From Henckelia pumila (Eukaryota; Streptophyta; Magnoliopsida; Lamiales; Gesneriaceae), in NCBI RefSeq assembly GCF_033568475.1, contig NC_133122.1:144722861-144786860 (forward strand): 64,000 bases of DNA, in the 5' to 3' direction. Within the stretch, counting starts at the first letter, position 1. Each line of letters starts with the position of its first letter. The notes under the pieces were generated by a model. That model did no database searches. It worked only from the letters and a program-made list of their open reading frames with translations, and was not told where the DNA came from. A program made the position numbers and the translations under genes. Below, one piece after another: positions 38,982 to 50,551 of the stretch.

Positions 38982-39350
38982 ATGACACCCATAACACCTT
39001 TTGGGCGGTCTGGAGTGAATTTTTGCAAGCTAACTCATTTGCCTTGTACTCCACCAAAATGTGTTAACATTGATTGGGCTGTTTATTTGTTGGAGGCTTT
39101 CCGAAACACTAGTCAGTTTAGTGATAAAGTGATTCCTATTCGGTCGATTAGCTCGGATCAGGTGTGGCGTCCCCCTTTGCCTGATAATTTGAGACTCGAT
39201 GTTGATGCGAAATTTGATATTGAAGCTCGGAACATATGCAGTGTGGTAGCGGTTGTTCGTAATTTTCAAGGACGTGTGGTGGGTGCGAAATTTGGATTGA
39301 TTCGGTACCTCTTGCAAATTATATTTATATATCATATTCTTTTATTTTAT
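38982..39350 (+). pseudogene. LINE-type RNase H domain fragment
   Basis: The plus-strand frame contains WRPPLPDNLRLDVDAKFD followed by VVAVVRNFQGRVVGAKFG. This is the start of the RNase H-like (RVT_3) domain found at the end of plant non-LTR retrotransposons and in related host-like genes; the Asp in LDVDA is the first catalytic residue. The frame then runs into unrelated hydrophobic codons after about 39300, and no reverse transcriptase precedes it, so it is a truncated relic or a mis-split gene piece. Confidence 0.6.
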
Positions 39351-39496
39351 TTTCTAAGTTTAACCAAAATTGACTGTTCAAAGGTTTGAGATAATGATAT
39401 TGGTTTTATGGGCATTATTATAAAAAGTAATATCTAATAATATTTTATTATATCCGTTTAACAGAATTGATTAACTGAAATTGATGTTTTCAAGAA

Positions 39497-39532
<36 letters not shown>

Positions 39533-40182
39533 TGAAATTGATAAAAAAAAATATATCTTATTTACTCACTATTTAATTAAAAATTTGCTATTCTTAACTA
39601 ATGTGGTCAGGTGCATAACGAAATTACAGTAAAACCATTATTTTATTTTCAAACACACAAAATTGGTGCGTATAAGTAATTCACATTTATTATTTTAAAA
39701 TATGATTTCTTTTAAAATTTTCAGTATTATATTTATCTATATTTTAAAATCCAATTACATCTTATTTATATCTTAAAATTTTTAGATAGCTCATTACACA
39801 AAGAAAAATAAAAAATTCGTCTTAAATAGATAACAAGTTTTAGATAGCATCGACAGTTTCCTTGCCGTCTTGGTTTTCGAATATTGTTTCACTCGATTAT
39901 TTGACTATTTGAGTATGTTCCAATGAAAGGTTTAATTTTTAAAGAAAAAAAAAAAGACAAATGTTAGCATTCATAATTTCAAAGACAAATACATAGGTAA
40001 AAGCGTAAAGCTAAACATCAACTCCTATCAATAAAAAATTAATTGTAATCATCATTGTTTGAAAATATAGCAACATTAAAGTTTATAAAATAAATCATAT
40101 AGTAAATTTTATATTTAAGTTTTTCAACAACATTATTCAATAACGTAAATGTTGTTAATAGGTAATGGAAGAAACAACTTTA

Positions 40183-40213
<31 letters not shown>

Positions 40214-40376
40214 CACACTATCGGCAAAGAAGGATAAATACCAACGAGGTTGCTATTCAATTTTAATTTTAAATTTAAAAAACACATGAATCAAACTAAT
40301 TGTTATCGAATTTTCTTAAAGATATTTGTTCCTAAACAAATATTGAGTAAAAAATCTATATATCTATACAATATTA
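39351..40376. other. AT-rich intergenic region with microsatellites
   Basis: It contains (AAT)n at about 39499-39530 and (AAAT)n at about 40183-40212. No coding sequence is seen. Confidence 0.5.
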
Positions 40377-40612
40377 TCTATACTATATTATAATACTTGA
40401 GACCCTTATAAAAACTGTTTTTGGTATGGTGTGAGGACACCAAAATTTTCTTCTAATTTTGCCCCTTAATTGCAGCCAAATTTTCAGGTTGCCGTTTTTC
40501 AAATTTTCTCTTCAATTGGAAATCTAACTACTCACTCACATGCATTTTCGAAACACAAAATTTTAATATTATACATTATATTCCACAAGCAACGCGTGTG
40601 CTACGTAACTAG
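40377..40612 (+). mobile_element. Mini-Helitron, second copy of the family
   Basis: It starts TCTATACTATATTATAAT and ends GTAACTAG, with a short hairpin-forming AGCAACGCGTGTGCT nine bases upstream of the final CTAG. It is flanked by A on the left and T on the right. The start shares TCTATACTATAT with the copy at 34140-34380 and the size is almost the same (236 bases), so both belong to one non-autonomous family. Confidence 0.75.
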
Positions 40613-40769
40613 TATCAAATAAAAGATGTGAGTATTTTTAAATGTTTCCGTTTTGAAAATACTTAAAACAACTATTGATTTTTTGAGGATCATACAAACA
40701 TCATCTTAGGTTGGTCTTAGCTCTTCGGAAGCCTAACCATCCACATATAAATCCTTCATACATAATATA

Positions 40770-42428
40770 TGTTAGAGTAGATGCCCTGTAAGCCAAATAT
40801 TGGTCAGGGGATTTTATTGACTCAAGTGTAATAACAATCTTTATTTTAATATAATTAATCTTTTATTTGACATTTTCTTTATCTGTATACCCATGCAAGC
40901 TGCATAGATAAAGACCTTGAATATACTATAGTAATATATGAGGTTGTACATATGATGACAATCATGAAACACATATTATTAATTATTGTATATTCTAAAT
41001 CAAGTTCCTAGTCGATTGAGCCGTCCAAAATAAGGATAAGGATCACTCGAGCTCGAGACTAGAATCTGTGATGATGTATACCACGTTTCATTGATATGAA
41101 CATAGAGATATTCAATCATACAGATTGGTGCTCATACGATGAGTTCACTGAACTACCCTCCCTCGGACTTTCCAAGTGGTTATCATTCATCGAGTGGATA
41201 AGTCTGTGGTTATGGTTGTACACCATTAGTCCTTATGACCCAGGACAACACTGAGGCTCTACATGCTAGGACTTTACTTTGACTCGTTTACCGACTCCAT
41301 GAGGTTCATCAGGTGGCGAGGTTGGGTACAGTTGCGACACATGTAGGAGCCAGTGCATTGTAGTCGGGGATTCACCGCTCACCTACGGGTGTGGACATCC
41401 TATTTGATAAAATGAGATAATAGTGCATGGAATCTCTGGCCAGAGTATAAGATGTGTAGTAGAGTAAAATGTTTACCAAGTTACACATGCGATGCCACTA
41501 TGTATTCTAAAAGACATCACATCGTTATCGAAATTCACATGCAACCCTCGATATACCAATGGTTGCAATTTCGATCGGGATATATGAGATGAAGGGACTG
41601 TACTGTACGTTAACCATAATCGACTGGTTCTTGCAGGCACTATCAGTGATACCTAGGGAATCATGTGGCGGTGTTACTTAACGCTCTTACCATGATTCGA
41701 TGGGTTAAATCAGAAATAAGTTCTGACATTTTATGATCAAGGAGTTGATGCATAGAATGGGGCTAATAAGGGTAAGCCTGGACCCACAGCTAGTTGTATC
41801 CCTGAACCATTGAGGGTTACACAAGTACTGGTTTTCCTGTTCCAGTTGAGATAATAAATTCAAAGAGTTGAATTTATGATAAACAAATTAGACTGGATCG
41901 ATATATAAGCTTATAAATGGTTTATAAGAGCTTATAGAAATTTTTGAGAGCAACATTAATTAAAAATATTTAATTAATTTTTCCGAGTTGAACTTGGATT
42001 TAAGGACCCATACAATATATATATATAAGTAATTGATTGAGGGGAAATATAGCATTCGAGGCTCTCAGAAGAAATTGTTTCTTCGCTGCTCGAAGCTCTC
42101 TTCTCCAGTCATCTTTTTTGTTTTTCTCTTCGTTAAATTTATTCTTCTTTTAAGTGCAATTTAGAAGAGGAACAGGAAATCCGGTCGTGGATCTGATTCG
42201 GAGATTAAAGAAATGAATCGTTCGTAGGAATTTATAACAAGAGCTATTTTTGAAATTGTTTCGAAATAGTTGGAGTCATCGTCAATCTTTTAAGATTGAT
42301 AGGTATAATCTCTTAACACCCTATGAACTTTAAATAAACCATACGAGTGTCCAAGTATTTTTGAACGCCAAAATAAAATTTTAAACTTTCGCTGCGTTTT
42401 GGGCACGATAGAGATCCGAGATCCAACA
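40770..42428 (+). mobile_element. Solo LTR of a Copia element with 5-bp target duplication
   Basis: A 1659-base LTR opens TGTTAGAGTAGATGCCCTG and closes GATCCGAGATCCAACA. It is flanked directly by ATATA on both sides (40765-40769 and 42429-42433). A TATA run lies at 42014-42027, followed by a leader-like segment, which sets plus orientation. No internal Copia sequence or second LTR is present, so LTR-LTR recombination has removed the rest. It ends 216 bases beyond the stop codon of the sulfite oxidase gene. Confidence 0.85.
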
Positions 42429-42644
42429 ATATAAGCAATATAAGCAATGATCAAGAGCATCTTCCTATGTATATAGGTTGATTGAGGAATTTTATAACAA
42501 AGAATTTCAAACCAAATAAATTTTGGAATTATAGATATAAAAATCTATTCTCGAGATGAAATAACTCCACACAAATAATATTTAATTATCGAGATACTTG
42601 AAATATTACGCAGTCCACAGAAGTACAGAACATTGGCTAATTTA

Positions 42645-45600
42645 TTATAGATTTGAGTGAGCAGTTACAACTTTGACACGATGCCAGGAGGTATTTAGTA
42701 TTCCTCTCAGGTTCCATATCACTTGTACATTTTCAGGTTGCACATTTCCAGCTGTATCCACCTGGAGTAAATGCAAATTAAATGGCCAAAATCTCCATAG
42801 AAAGTTTCATTAATCACAATACAAAGAAATTTTATATATACCGCTTTGGCAGCAATCTCCGTGCTCTGTTGGATATCGGCCTCAGCCTCAAAAAGCACCC
42901 ATGCCCATTTATCGCTACTTGCGTCTTCAGGAATGTATGGAACTCCATGTTTCTGATATTTCAAGGCCTCCGTCCAGGTTTTGCCACCATCAATAGATAC
43001 GTCCACCCTCTCTATACCGCGCCCACCTCCTGATAACGCGTAACCCCTTATAGTTACCTGAACATTCACGGACCCGGCAACTTCAGTGTGAATATCAGAA
43101 TTCAAGATCAGTTTGCCTTGGTACGATGCATTAAAATTACTAACGGACCAAAAGTTATCTTCAGCATTATCGGGTTCATAGGCAACTGGACAACAATCTA
43201 ACAGCATTACAGTTGTTGGTCTGAATAGCATTTGAACTGTTCGTTCTCAAAGTTGATGAGAGGTGAGGAAACATGAAATTAAGCGTAGACCATTGAAACT
43301 GCTAGTCATCTAACCAGTTCAAAAGAATTGAAGCATAATACCGGTCAATATGTTACCGACCTTTCCAGGCTTCATCATGCTTACATCCTCCAGAGAACAT
43401 ATTGCACACTGCAAACACCATGTCACAAAGCATTATTCAAGAATCATCAACTTCAAGAACAAGGAAAAGAAACATCAAGTGAAACCCTAAAGAAGCATCC
43501 ATTAAAAAATTTTATCACTTCATGTGTTCTCAGAATGCATTACTTACTTTGGCTAAGATTTTCATGAATTTCTCCATAATGATAGGTAACCTCATAGCAT
43601 GAAAAAAGTGGTAGAATGGCCATACCGTTCCACCAACTCAATAACATATCAATATAAAACAACTCAGGTGGTACCTGGACAGGGAAATCCATTTGTGGCC
43701 GCCTCATAGACCAATCAATATTATCCCAATCAACCCAGGGTGGGAACATTTTATAATCTCTTTGCATAAAAAATCCCTGCAGAGAAAAATATGAACTTCA
43801 TTAAGTAGGTCCAATCATTTTTGGAGAATTCACAAGGAAATTTGTCACCTGACATTCTTCAGCAATGATGTTGATGGAATCAAGCCACTTGACAGAACGA
43901 GCGCCAATAACACCAGGGACAATCCCACGTAAGGGATATCCATGATCTCTATTAAGAGTCTTCTCTCATAACATGCAGATTAGAAAAAGAAAACTTTGAG
44001 TTTACATCTCTAGGAAAAATAAATCAGTGATCAATTGAGCTTAATAAAACAATAGCATGAAAATTGATACAATGGCGGCATCAAATGTGGAAAAAGTTTG
44101 TAAAGAGGTGATTAATCAGCACAAAGATAGAAACTATTGGCAGAAGCCAGAAGGAAAAAAAGAATGCAAAGATATATGCATTTCTCCCTCCTCTTATCAG
44201 TTTGAAAACTTTTAAAGAGGTCAAAGAAGGCAAGAATACAATACCTCTCGATTCATCTCATAAGCTAGCAAGACATCAGCCTCAGGGTTTGTGGCCTGGC
44301 TTAGCGGAATTGATGCTTTATAAGGACCACCATTCTCTTCCTGAAGTCATAGTGATGGCCATTATAAGCTTTCATACACTATGCCATGAAGAAGAAGGGT
44401 TTAACCAGGAAAAAACCCAATTGATTACCTTACACTTGTCAACGCTTACAAATTCTACATGTCTTCCTCCAGATGGTGTGCTGTGTGAGTGCTTGGGAAT
44501 TCCAATGAGTTCAAGGACATCAGCTAATTTGGCTCCACTCCACACAGCTGCAGTGAACATGTAAGATGCAAAATCAATAGGCTAAACAATCACAACAGAG
44601 ACTCTATTTCAAACACCTTTGAAACTTTGACAAAGAAGTAGAATAACCATATCAACTTGTCAAAGTCATCCAAAGTCCAAACCTATAGCCTTAGAACATG
44701 TTCAATCAAACGCAAAAGCAAACAAACAAATGATAATGTGCACTTATAAATTATGTTTTGTGTATTGCGATTAAGAATAATGTGCCAATTCTTCTCCATA
44801 CTATTCCAAGAAACAAGACCCGACAGGTTCTGAGCCGGTGGGAAGAAAATACAAGTTAAATAAACTTGATACTCTAAACCTTTGAAAGGTGAAATAATGA
44901 GTCGATGGAAAACAAGAAGTTAGCATTGGGAGACATCACAAAAGTGAGACTTTTCAAACACAAATTTCCCCCACTTCTTTTGTCTTACATGTACCAAATA
45001 AAGAAAGAAATTTAGTGGGAGGTAAAAATTAATCTAAGCTCCAGAATTATGAGTAAGTAGCTTTTCTTCCTCAATAGATTACATTTATCACCACATTTTT
45101 CATACACAATGATCATTCCATTAGCCTGGTACTGGCATGGTATTTGAAATAAAGGATTTAGACAAAGAGTATTAAGGAACAAAATAGATGATCTCTCTGA
45201 AGTTGAGTACGGCAATATTGTAATTTTTTTTATGGCTCGTACTCCCTGGACAAACAACTTTTCCATCAGAATCAAACCACAATCATCGAAGCATGGACTA
45301 ACCATTTCCAAGGGCAGCAACATCCCATCCAACTCCTTTCACATTTCGAGTTCTACTCATGGCAGTCCTCCTATTTCCAGCACACTGAATAAGTATAAAA
45401 CATAGATCAACATTTTGGACAAAATAGAACTCCAAATCCACAAAACAAATTAGATTATTTGAGGCGAAAAGCACTCATTTTCAAACACAAACTTGAAATG
45501 CATTATTTACTTTTTAAAAAATAAACGATTGAGATACTCATTTCATAAGCAATACCGTCGAAAACCTATGAAGTCTCGGAGGATTATTCAATTAAATAAA

Positions 45601-46572
45601 CTTGAGGATTTATAAACCACCAAAAGAGAAAAGATACAGTCCTTTCCAGTCCTGATCACAGTGGATCCCACCACTTGGAACAGATGCACCGTAGAAGAAA
45701 TGAAAACGTATCTATGTTAATAACAAAAAAACTAGAAAGACAAGGTGCAAATATTACCTGTAAAGTGGCTGTGACAGTATATTTCGGGAGCTTCCTATTA
45801 TTCATCAAACAATGAAATGTAAGGTCCTAATTCAAGTAAGCCCGTTAAAAAAAAACATCGAAACTGTTATATCATTTCAAGCACCAGATATCTTTCATGA
45901 ACAATTTTCTGGGAGTTTGTATCAGACCAGTGACCGAAACATTGTATCTGCAGATAAAAAAATTATTCCACCGGATAAAACTCATACAGTTCACGAAAAA
46001 AACATTAACATAATGTAAATTGGGCACCAGACTTCTCTATGTCATCAACTATTGGAATCGGTCCATGGTTCCTCTTATAAAAGTAGTTCACTGGCGTAAC
46101 ATAAGATGAAACCAATGCAGAACGATGCGGCTCCGCATTAAAGGGATCCTGGACCAAAACTGAGCATGATCAACACTTAGCTTCCACATCCACAGTTTCT
46201 TTTAAAAATGACAATCCATAGAAAAACAAAACATATTTAGTTTTAAAAAATGGAAATTTAAAGGAACTAAAGAAGCAAGTCTATCAAAATGGAAGGCTCT
46301 TTGAGCAAATCGCGGAGTATCAGATTGTCCACAAAAAAGTTCATTTCCCTCAGAGAAACCTCCTATACACCAGAATTTGCAACAGAATCAAACGCAAGCA
46401 GGAAATCAAAAGCCGAAGCCCAAAAGGCGGGAAAATCGACGCAAAACAAAAGGGTTCTCTAATTAAAAAAAAAAAATTGGGTAGGAAATGAAATTACCTT
46501 GGCATTAACGACAAGATCAGGGTGGCGAGGAGGCTCTTGCGAGTAATCCGAAGGTGCAATCAGCCCCGACAT
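42645..46572 (-). CDS. SOX: Sulfite oxidase (molybdenum cofactor, peroxisomal), 12 exons
   Basis: Exons: 46498-46572, 46033-46148, 45885-45947, 45758-45794, 45303-45384, 44429-44547, 44245-44340, 43849-43959, 43675-43776, 43361-43408, 42842-43057, 42645-42761. They total 1182 bases, 393 residues, the length of Arabidopsis SOX. The enzyme oxidises sulfite to sulfate with O2 in peroxisomes, protecting against sulfite excess. The molybdenum-binding Cys is at about residue 98 (CAGNRRTAMS). Other marks are RNHGPIPIV, GAKLADVLELIGIP, RHVEFVSVDKC, DHGYPLRGIVPGVIGARSVKW and, in the dimerisation domain, GYALSGGGRGIERVDVSIDGG. The C-terminus is SNL, a peroxisomal targeting signal type 1. As in other plant SOX, there is no heme domain. 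All splice phases close, so the gene appears functional. Confidence 0.95.
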
Positions 46573-47014
46573 GGAGAGAGAATGAGAGGGGGCAGGCGGC
46601 GATTCAAATACTCTTGTTCATATATAGCAATTTCCTTGTTGCATTAGCTGACAATTTGTGGGTTTGGTGGGTGGCTTGCATGGGGCGCTAACCCTCGTTT
46701 CTCCCGTTTCAATTTTAAAAGCAGGCCTTGGAATACCAAACGACAAGATTATCATTGAAACTCTGCTGCTTTCGTGAGACAGATATCTTATTTGCTTTTT
46801 AATAAAAAAAATTTTATTTTTGTGCTAAGATTACTATTTGTTTATGTTAAACTTACTACTAGGATTAACCTGTCTCATTGATAAAGATTTGTAAAATCAT
46901 CTCGCAATATACTTATTGTTATTTTAAGCTAGAGTCAAGCATACGTACGTACACGGTTATATGTATGATAATAATACATATATTGTTTTTGAAATTATAA
47001 AATTATGTGCACTT
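46573..47014. other. SOX leader and promoter region
   Basis: The ~45 bases upstream of the SOX ATG are purine-rich leader. A TATATATAG-type run at 46619-46627 could act as a TATA element. Beyond 46800 the DNA is AT-rich. Confidence 0.4.
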
Positions 47015-47410
47015 AAGGTACCGTTTGGTAGCCATTATTATTAATTTATGTATAACTTATCGCATTCAATCTCGCGTTTTTCTCGACATATTATTTATCC
47101 ATCTATTAATTATTAATTTTACATCAATCAAATCATCAATAATTTATTTTACATCAATCAAATTATTTAATTTAAATTACTATCTTACCCCTTATAAATA
47201 ATATTATTTTATATTATATATATTTTTAAAAAGATAAAATAGCAATTTAATTTTTTAATATAATATTTAATCAATCAAAATCAAATATACTATAATCAAT
47301 CAATCAAATCCAATAATATAATAACTATCATTTCTTATTTATTTTTTTATTACAATAAATTACTTATCTATATATTATTTATCTCATCACTCAAAACCAA
47401 ACGGTACCTT
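47015..47410. mobile_element. MITE, family A copy 2 (PIF/Harbinger-like)
   Basis: Perfect 15-base inverted ends AAGGTACCGTTTGGT / ACCAAACGGTACCTT enclose about 365 bases of AT-rich DNA. Internal words around ATATTATTTATCCATCTATTAATT match, inverted, the element at 22360-22600. TWA-type target duplications expected for PIF/Harbinger could not be placed cleanly. Confidence 0.65.
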
Positions 47411-47426
47411 ATAAGAGAAAGATTTA

Positions 47427-47797
47427 CAGTGTGTTTGGATGTCTAAAAAATGGAATTTGGAATTGGATTTGGATTTGGAATTGGATTTGGATTTTAAAAT
47501 CCATGGAATTGAAATTCCATTTTGTGTTTGTCAAAAAGTTAAAATATATTTTGAAATTTGATATTATAAATTTTGGATAAATGATATTTTATAAAAAATT
47601 ATAAAAAAAAAGTTAAAATATATAAGTAAAGTATATGAATTTATTATTAAAAATAATTTTATTGCTTTATAAACTCAAATCCCGTGAAATCCCGTGAAAT
47701 CCGACCAATTTTGTCAAGATTTCACATAACTAATTGAAATCCCATCAAATCCCACCAAATACCAATCCCGTTTCGAAATCTCAAGTTGCCAAACAGT
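47427..47797. mobile_element. Probable MITE with internal GGAATTTGGATTTGG repeats
   Basis: CAGTGTGTTTGGATG on the left pairs imperfectly with the inverted end CACTGTTTGGCAAC on the right. Inside, the left part repeats GGAATTGGATTTGG words, while the right part carries AAATCCC-rich inverted counterparts, so the unit folds back. It lies 17 bases from family A copy 2. Confidence 0.45.
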
Positions 47798-48448
47798 GAA
47801 TTAAAATATTTTTATTGGGTTTCAAAAACAACCGTTTATGTACATACACTATTTTCCTTAAAACTGACCCAATGCCGATGGTGGTGTGGTACTGTGGTGT
47901 GTTGTGCTGTCTTTAATTTATTTTTAAAAAATATAAAAAAAAACTTATTTTTTTTAAAAAAAATCTAATAAAAAATTATTAATTTTAAAATTAAAATGAA
48001 GTCAGCTGAAATGAATAAAATAAAATATTAAAAAAGAATAAAATTCATTTTGTTGTACGAATTATTGATAAACTATTAATATATGATCTATTGAGAATGA
48101 TTTAATTGTTACATGATCAAGTTACAAAGTCAATTTTACTCTTTATTTAAATTATTTCAAATTCCAATATTTTTGTTAAATTTAAATAAATACACATTTT
48201 GTTTTTCAAAATTATTTTATTAATTACAATTATAAGCAAGAATTTTATTTATTTAAATTATTTATTATAAAAAAATTTGTCATATTTATTTTACGAAAAC
48301 ATTATAGATATTAATTAATAAAAACATACACATGTATATCTATATAACAATTGATAAATTATATATTCAAAAATAATATATGTTAAAACTATTTATAAAT
48401 ATAAAATAAAATGATTTTTTTTAATCAATGTTATAATATTATTATTTA
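47798..48448. other. AT-rich intergenic region
   Basis: Nothing recognisable; runs of A and T dominate. Confidence 0.4.
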
Positions 48449-48480
48449 CTAGCGGCCGAAGCACACGCGATGCGTGTGTA
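48449..48480 (-). mobile_element. Helitron 3' terminus (minus strand), rest not delimited
   Basis: Read on the minus strand, ACACACGCATCGCGTGTG is an 8-9 bp hairpin followed by CTTCGGCCG and the terminal CTAG, then T. This is the typical Helitron end and resembles the hairpin of the MED17 intron copy. The matching TCTATACTAT start should lie to the right on this strand but I did not find it before the tandem duplication at 49085. Confidence 0.6.
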
Positions 48481-49084
48481 ATATAATTTTTAATATCATG
48501 ATTCATACATACATAATAATTTTTTTCAAAAATATTTGATTTGATTATGATAATTTAGAAAATAAATATACATGAAGTGTAGCTATGTTTTTTGTTTTTT
48601 TATAAATTATTATGATAAAATGTGGTATTTATAAATAAAGAATTACCCAGCACTGAAATGTTGAAAATAATTAACAAAGATCACAATTGTTTGGACAAAA
48701 AAATACTCAGGTAATTAGAAATATATCCAATTCATTGGTTCCAACTTACAAATTATTTGTATTCAAGAATTTTATTTTATACAAAAAATATATGTAAAAT
48801 TTTGATATTTGTTTCTTGTCTCCTGCAAAATCAAAGACATAATAAAAAAAAACACAAACCAAAGCTCAATAACTACAGTGATATTTAAAAACAAAACAAA
48901 ATTTTCAATTTTCTTGTCCTAAACAGCCAAACCAACTCCAATGATCATATCTGACGCAAAATTGTTTAGATTCATAAATCAAATATTTATTTCGTTAATG
49001 ACCCAGTATATTATGCAAATAATTACATGCATCGTATTTCAAACAGCAACTTTATTCTGAAATTTTATTTCCGACATTTCATCG
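48481..49084. other. AT-rich, possible Helitron body
   Basis: No coding frame; may be the inside of the Helitron whose 3' end is at 48449. Confidence 0.3.
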
Positions 49085-49270
49085 AGCAAGTGAAGAGCAA
49101 TTTTATGTTCAACTATTGAAAGAAATAATCAATCCTCTTTCTTATTCGAACAAGAACTTTTCCTTAATAGAAAAATAGCAAGTGAAGAGCAATTTTATGT
49201 TCAACTATTGAAAGAAATAATCAATCCTCTTTCTTATTCGAAGAGGAACTTTTCCTTAATAGAAAAATAG
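49085..49270. repeat. 92-base tandem duplication
   Basis: The segment beginning AGCAAGTGAAGAGCAATTTT at 49085 is repeated at 49177 with only two or three base differences (GAACAAGAAC against GAAGAGGAAC). The second copy ends about 50 bases left of the Copia insertion. Confidence 0.9.
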
Positions 49271-49320
49271 CCTATGCCGCTATCGTCTTTAGTCTCTAAA
49301 CCCTCGTAAGGCCTCAAATC

Positions 49321-49778
49321 TGTTGGTCCCAAGTGCGGCATCACGAGATAAAAACTATGAAAATTGAAAAATAAATAGACACCAAGATTTACGTGGAAAA
49401 CCCCCAAATAATTATTAGGGTAAAAACCACGGGCAAGACCAAAAGATTCCACTATAATATTTGGAGAATTACAACCTCTCTCTGTGTTTCCAAAGAGACA
49501 CTCACTCTCTTATACAGGAGAAAACCTATCTCACAAATATATATAGAAATAAATAAGGAAGATGAAGAACTCAAGATCAGAAGAAAGAAACTTGAGATGG
49601 GATACTTAGAATGCCGAGAGGATGCACCTATTTATAGTGCAATTCCTCGGTGCAAATGAGAAAGAAAATTCAATTATGAATTTCCTTCATATATTTGCCG
49701 TCCACTTGGCCTGCCACCTCTTTGTTCTGATTCAAAATTTTCTGCCTCAATTAATGCAAGTGGCCACCTTTGCCTACA
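49321..49778 (-). repeat. 3' LTR of the outer Copia element
   Basis: 458 bases, TGTTGGTCCC...TTGCCTACA on the plus strand, so TGTAGGC...CCAACA in element sense. A purine tract, AAGTGGGAGAAA on the minus strand, lies immediately inside (49779-49790) and acts as polypurine tract. Confidence 0.92.
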
Positions 49779-49853
49779 TTTCTCCCACTTGGAGATTTGA
49801 TTGAGAATCAAACATATCTCCACACATCCTTTCAATCTTGCCATTTTCGCTGC

Positions 49854-50551
49854 TTACATTTCTGCTAGGCCACTTGAGGATCCACACCACTCGAACTTAT
49901 CAATATTCACTGGCTTGGTCAGAACATCAGCTATGTTATCCTTCGTATGGATCTTCTGCATATCCACACTTTCTTCCTCTACTACTTCCCGTACAAAGTG
50001 AAATTGAACTCCAATGTGTTTAGTCCTGGAATGAAAGGCTGGATTCCTTGCAATGTGCAAGGCACTCTGACTGTCACAAAACAGAGGAATCTTTTCTTGT
50101 TTGTGCCCAAGCTCCTCCAATAACCTTTGAATCCATATTGCCTCCTTGCAAGCTTGAGTATCTGCTATGTATTTTGCCTCCGTTGTAGATAATGCCACAA
50201 CTGTTTGTAGTTTTGAAACACAGCTGATTGCACCTCCTGCAACTGTAAACACATAACCAGTAGTAGATTTTCTTTTATCTGGATCACCCGCATAGTCTGA
50301 ATCCACATAGCCCCAGAGTGTAAAATCTGATCCTCCAAAACATAATGCAGCATTCGAGGTACCCTTAATGTATCTAAGAATCCTCTTAACTGTGCTCCAA
50401 TTCTCTTGTACAGGATTCGCCATATACCGACTGACTGCTCCCACTGCTTGTGCAATGTCTGGTCTTGTACAAATCATGTCGAACATTAAACTTTCCACTG
50501 CTGATGCATACGGTACTCGAGACATCTCCATCTTCTCTGCTTCACTGCTAG
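49854..50551 (-). pseudogene. Outer Copia, C-terminal RT and RNase H
   Basis: Open frame carrying the end of RT (YASAVESLMFDMICTRPDIA) and RNase H (DSDYAGDPDKRKSTTG, STTEAKYIA, CDSQSALHIARNP, then ADVLTKP). It continues the RT part at 58149-58508, from which it is separated by the Gypsy insertion; the GCTAG target copy lies at 50547-50551. Confidence 0.9.

Noticed and set aside
42719-43231. A 170-codon ORF starting MLFRPTTVML
   Set aside because: Only its middle is coding (SOX exon 11, 42842-43057). The first ~58 residues read the upstream intron and the end reads through the next intron.
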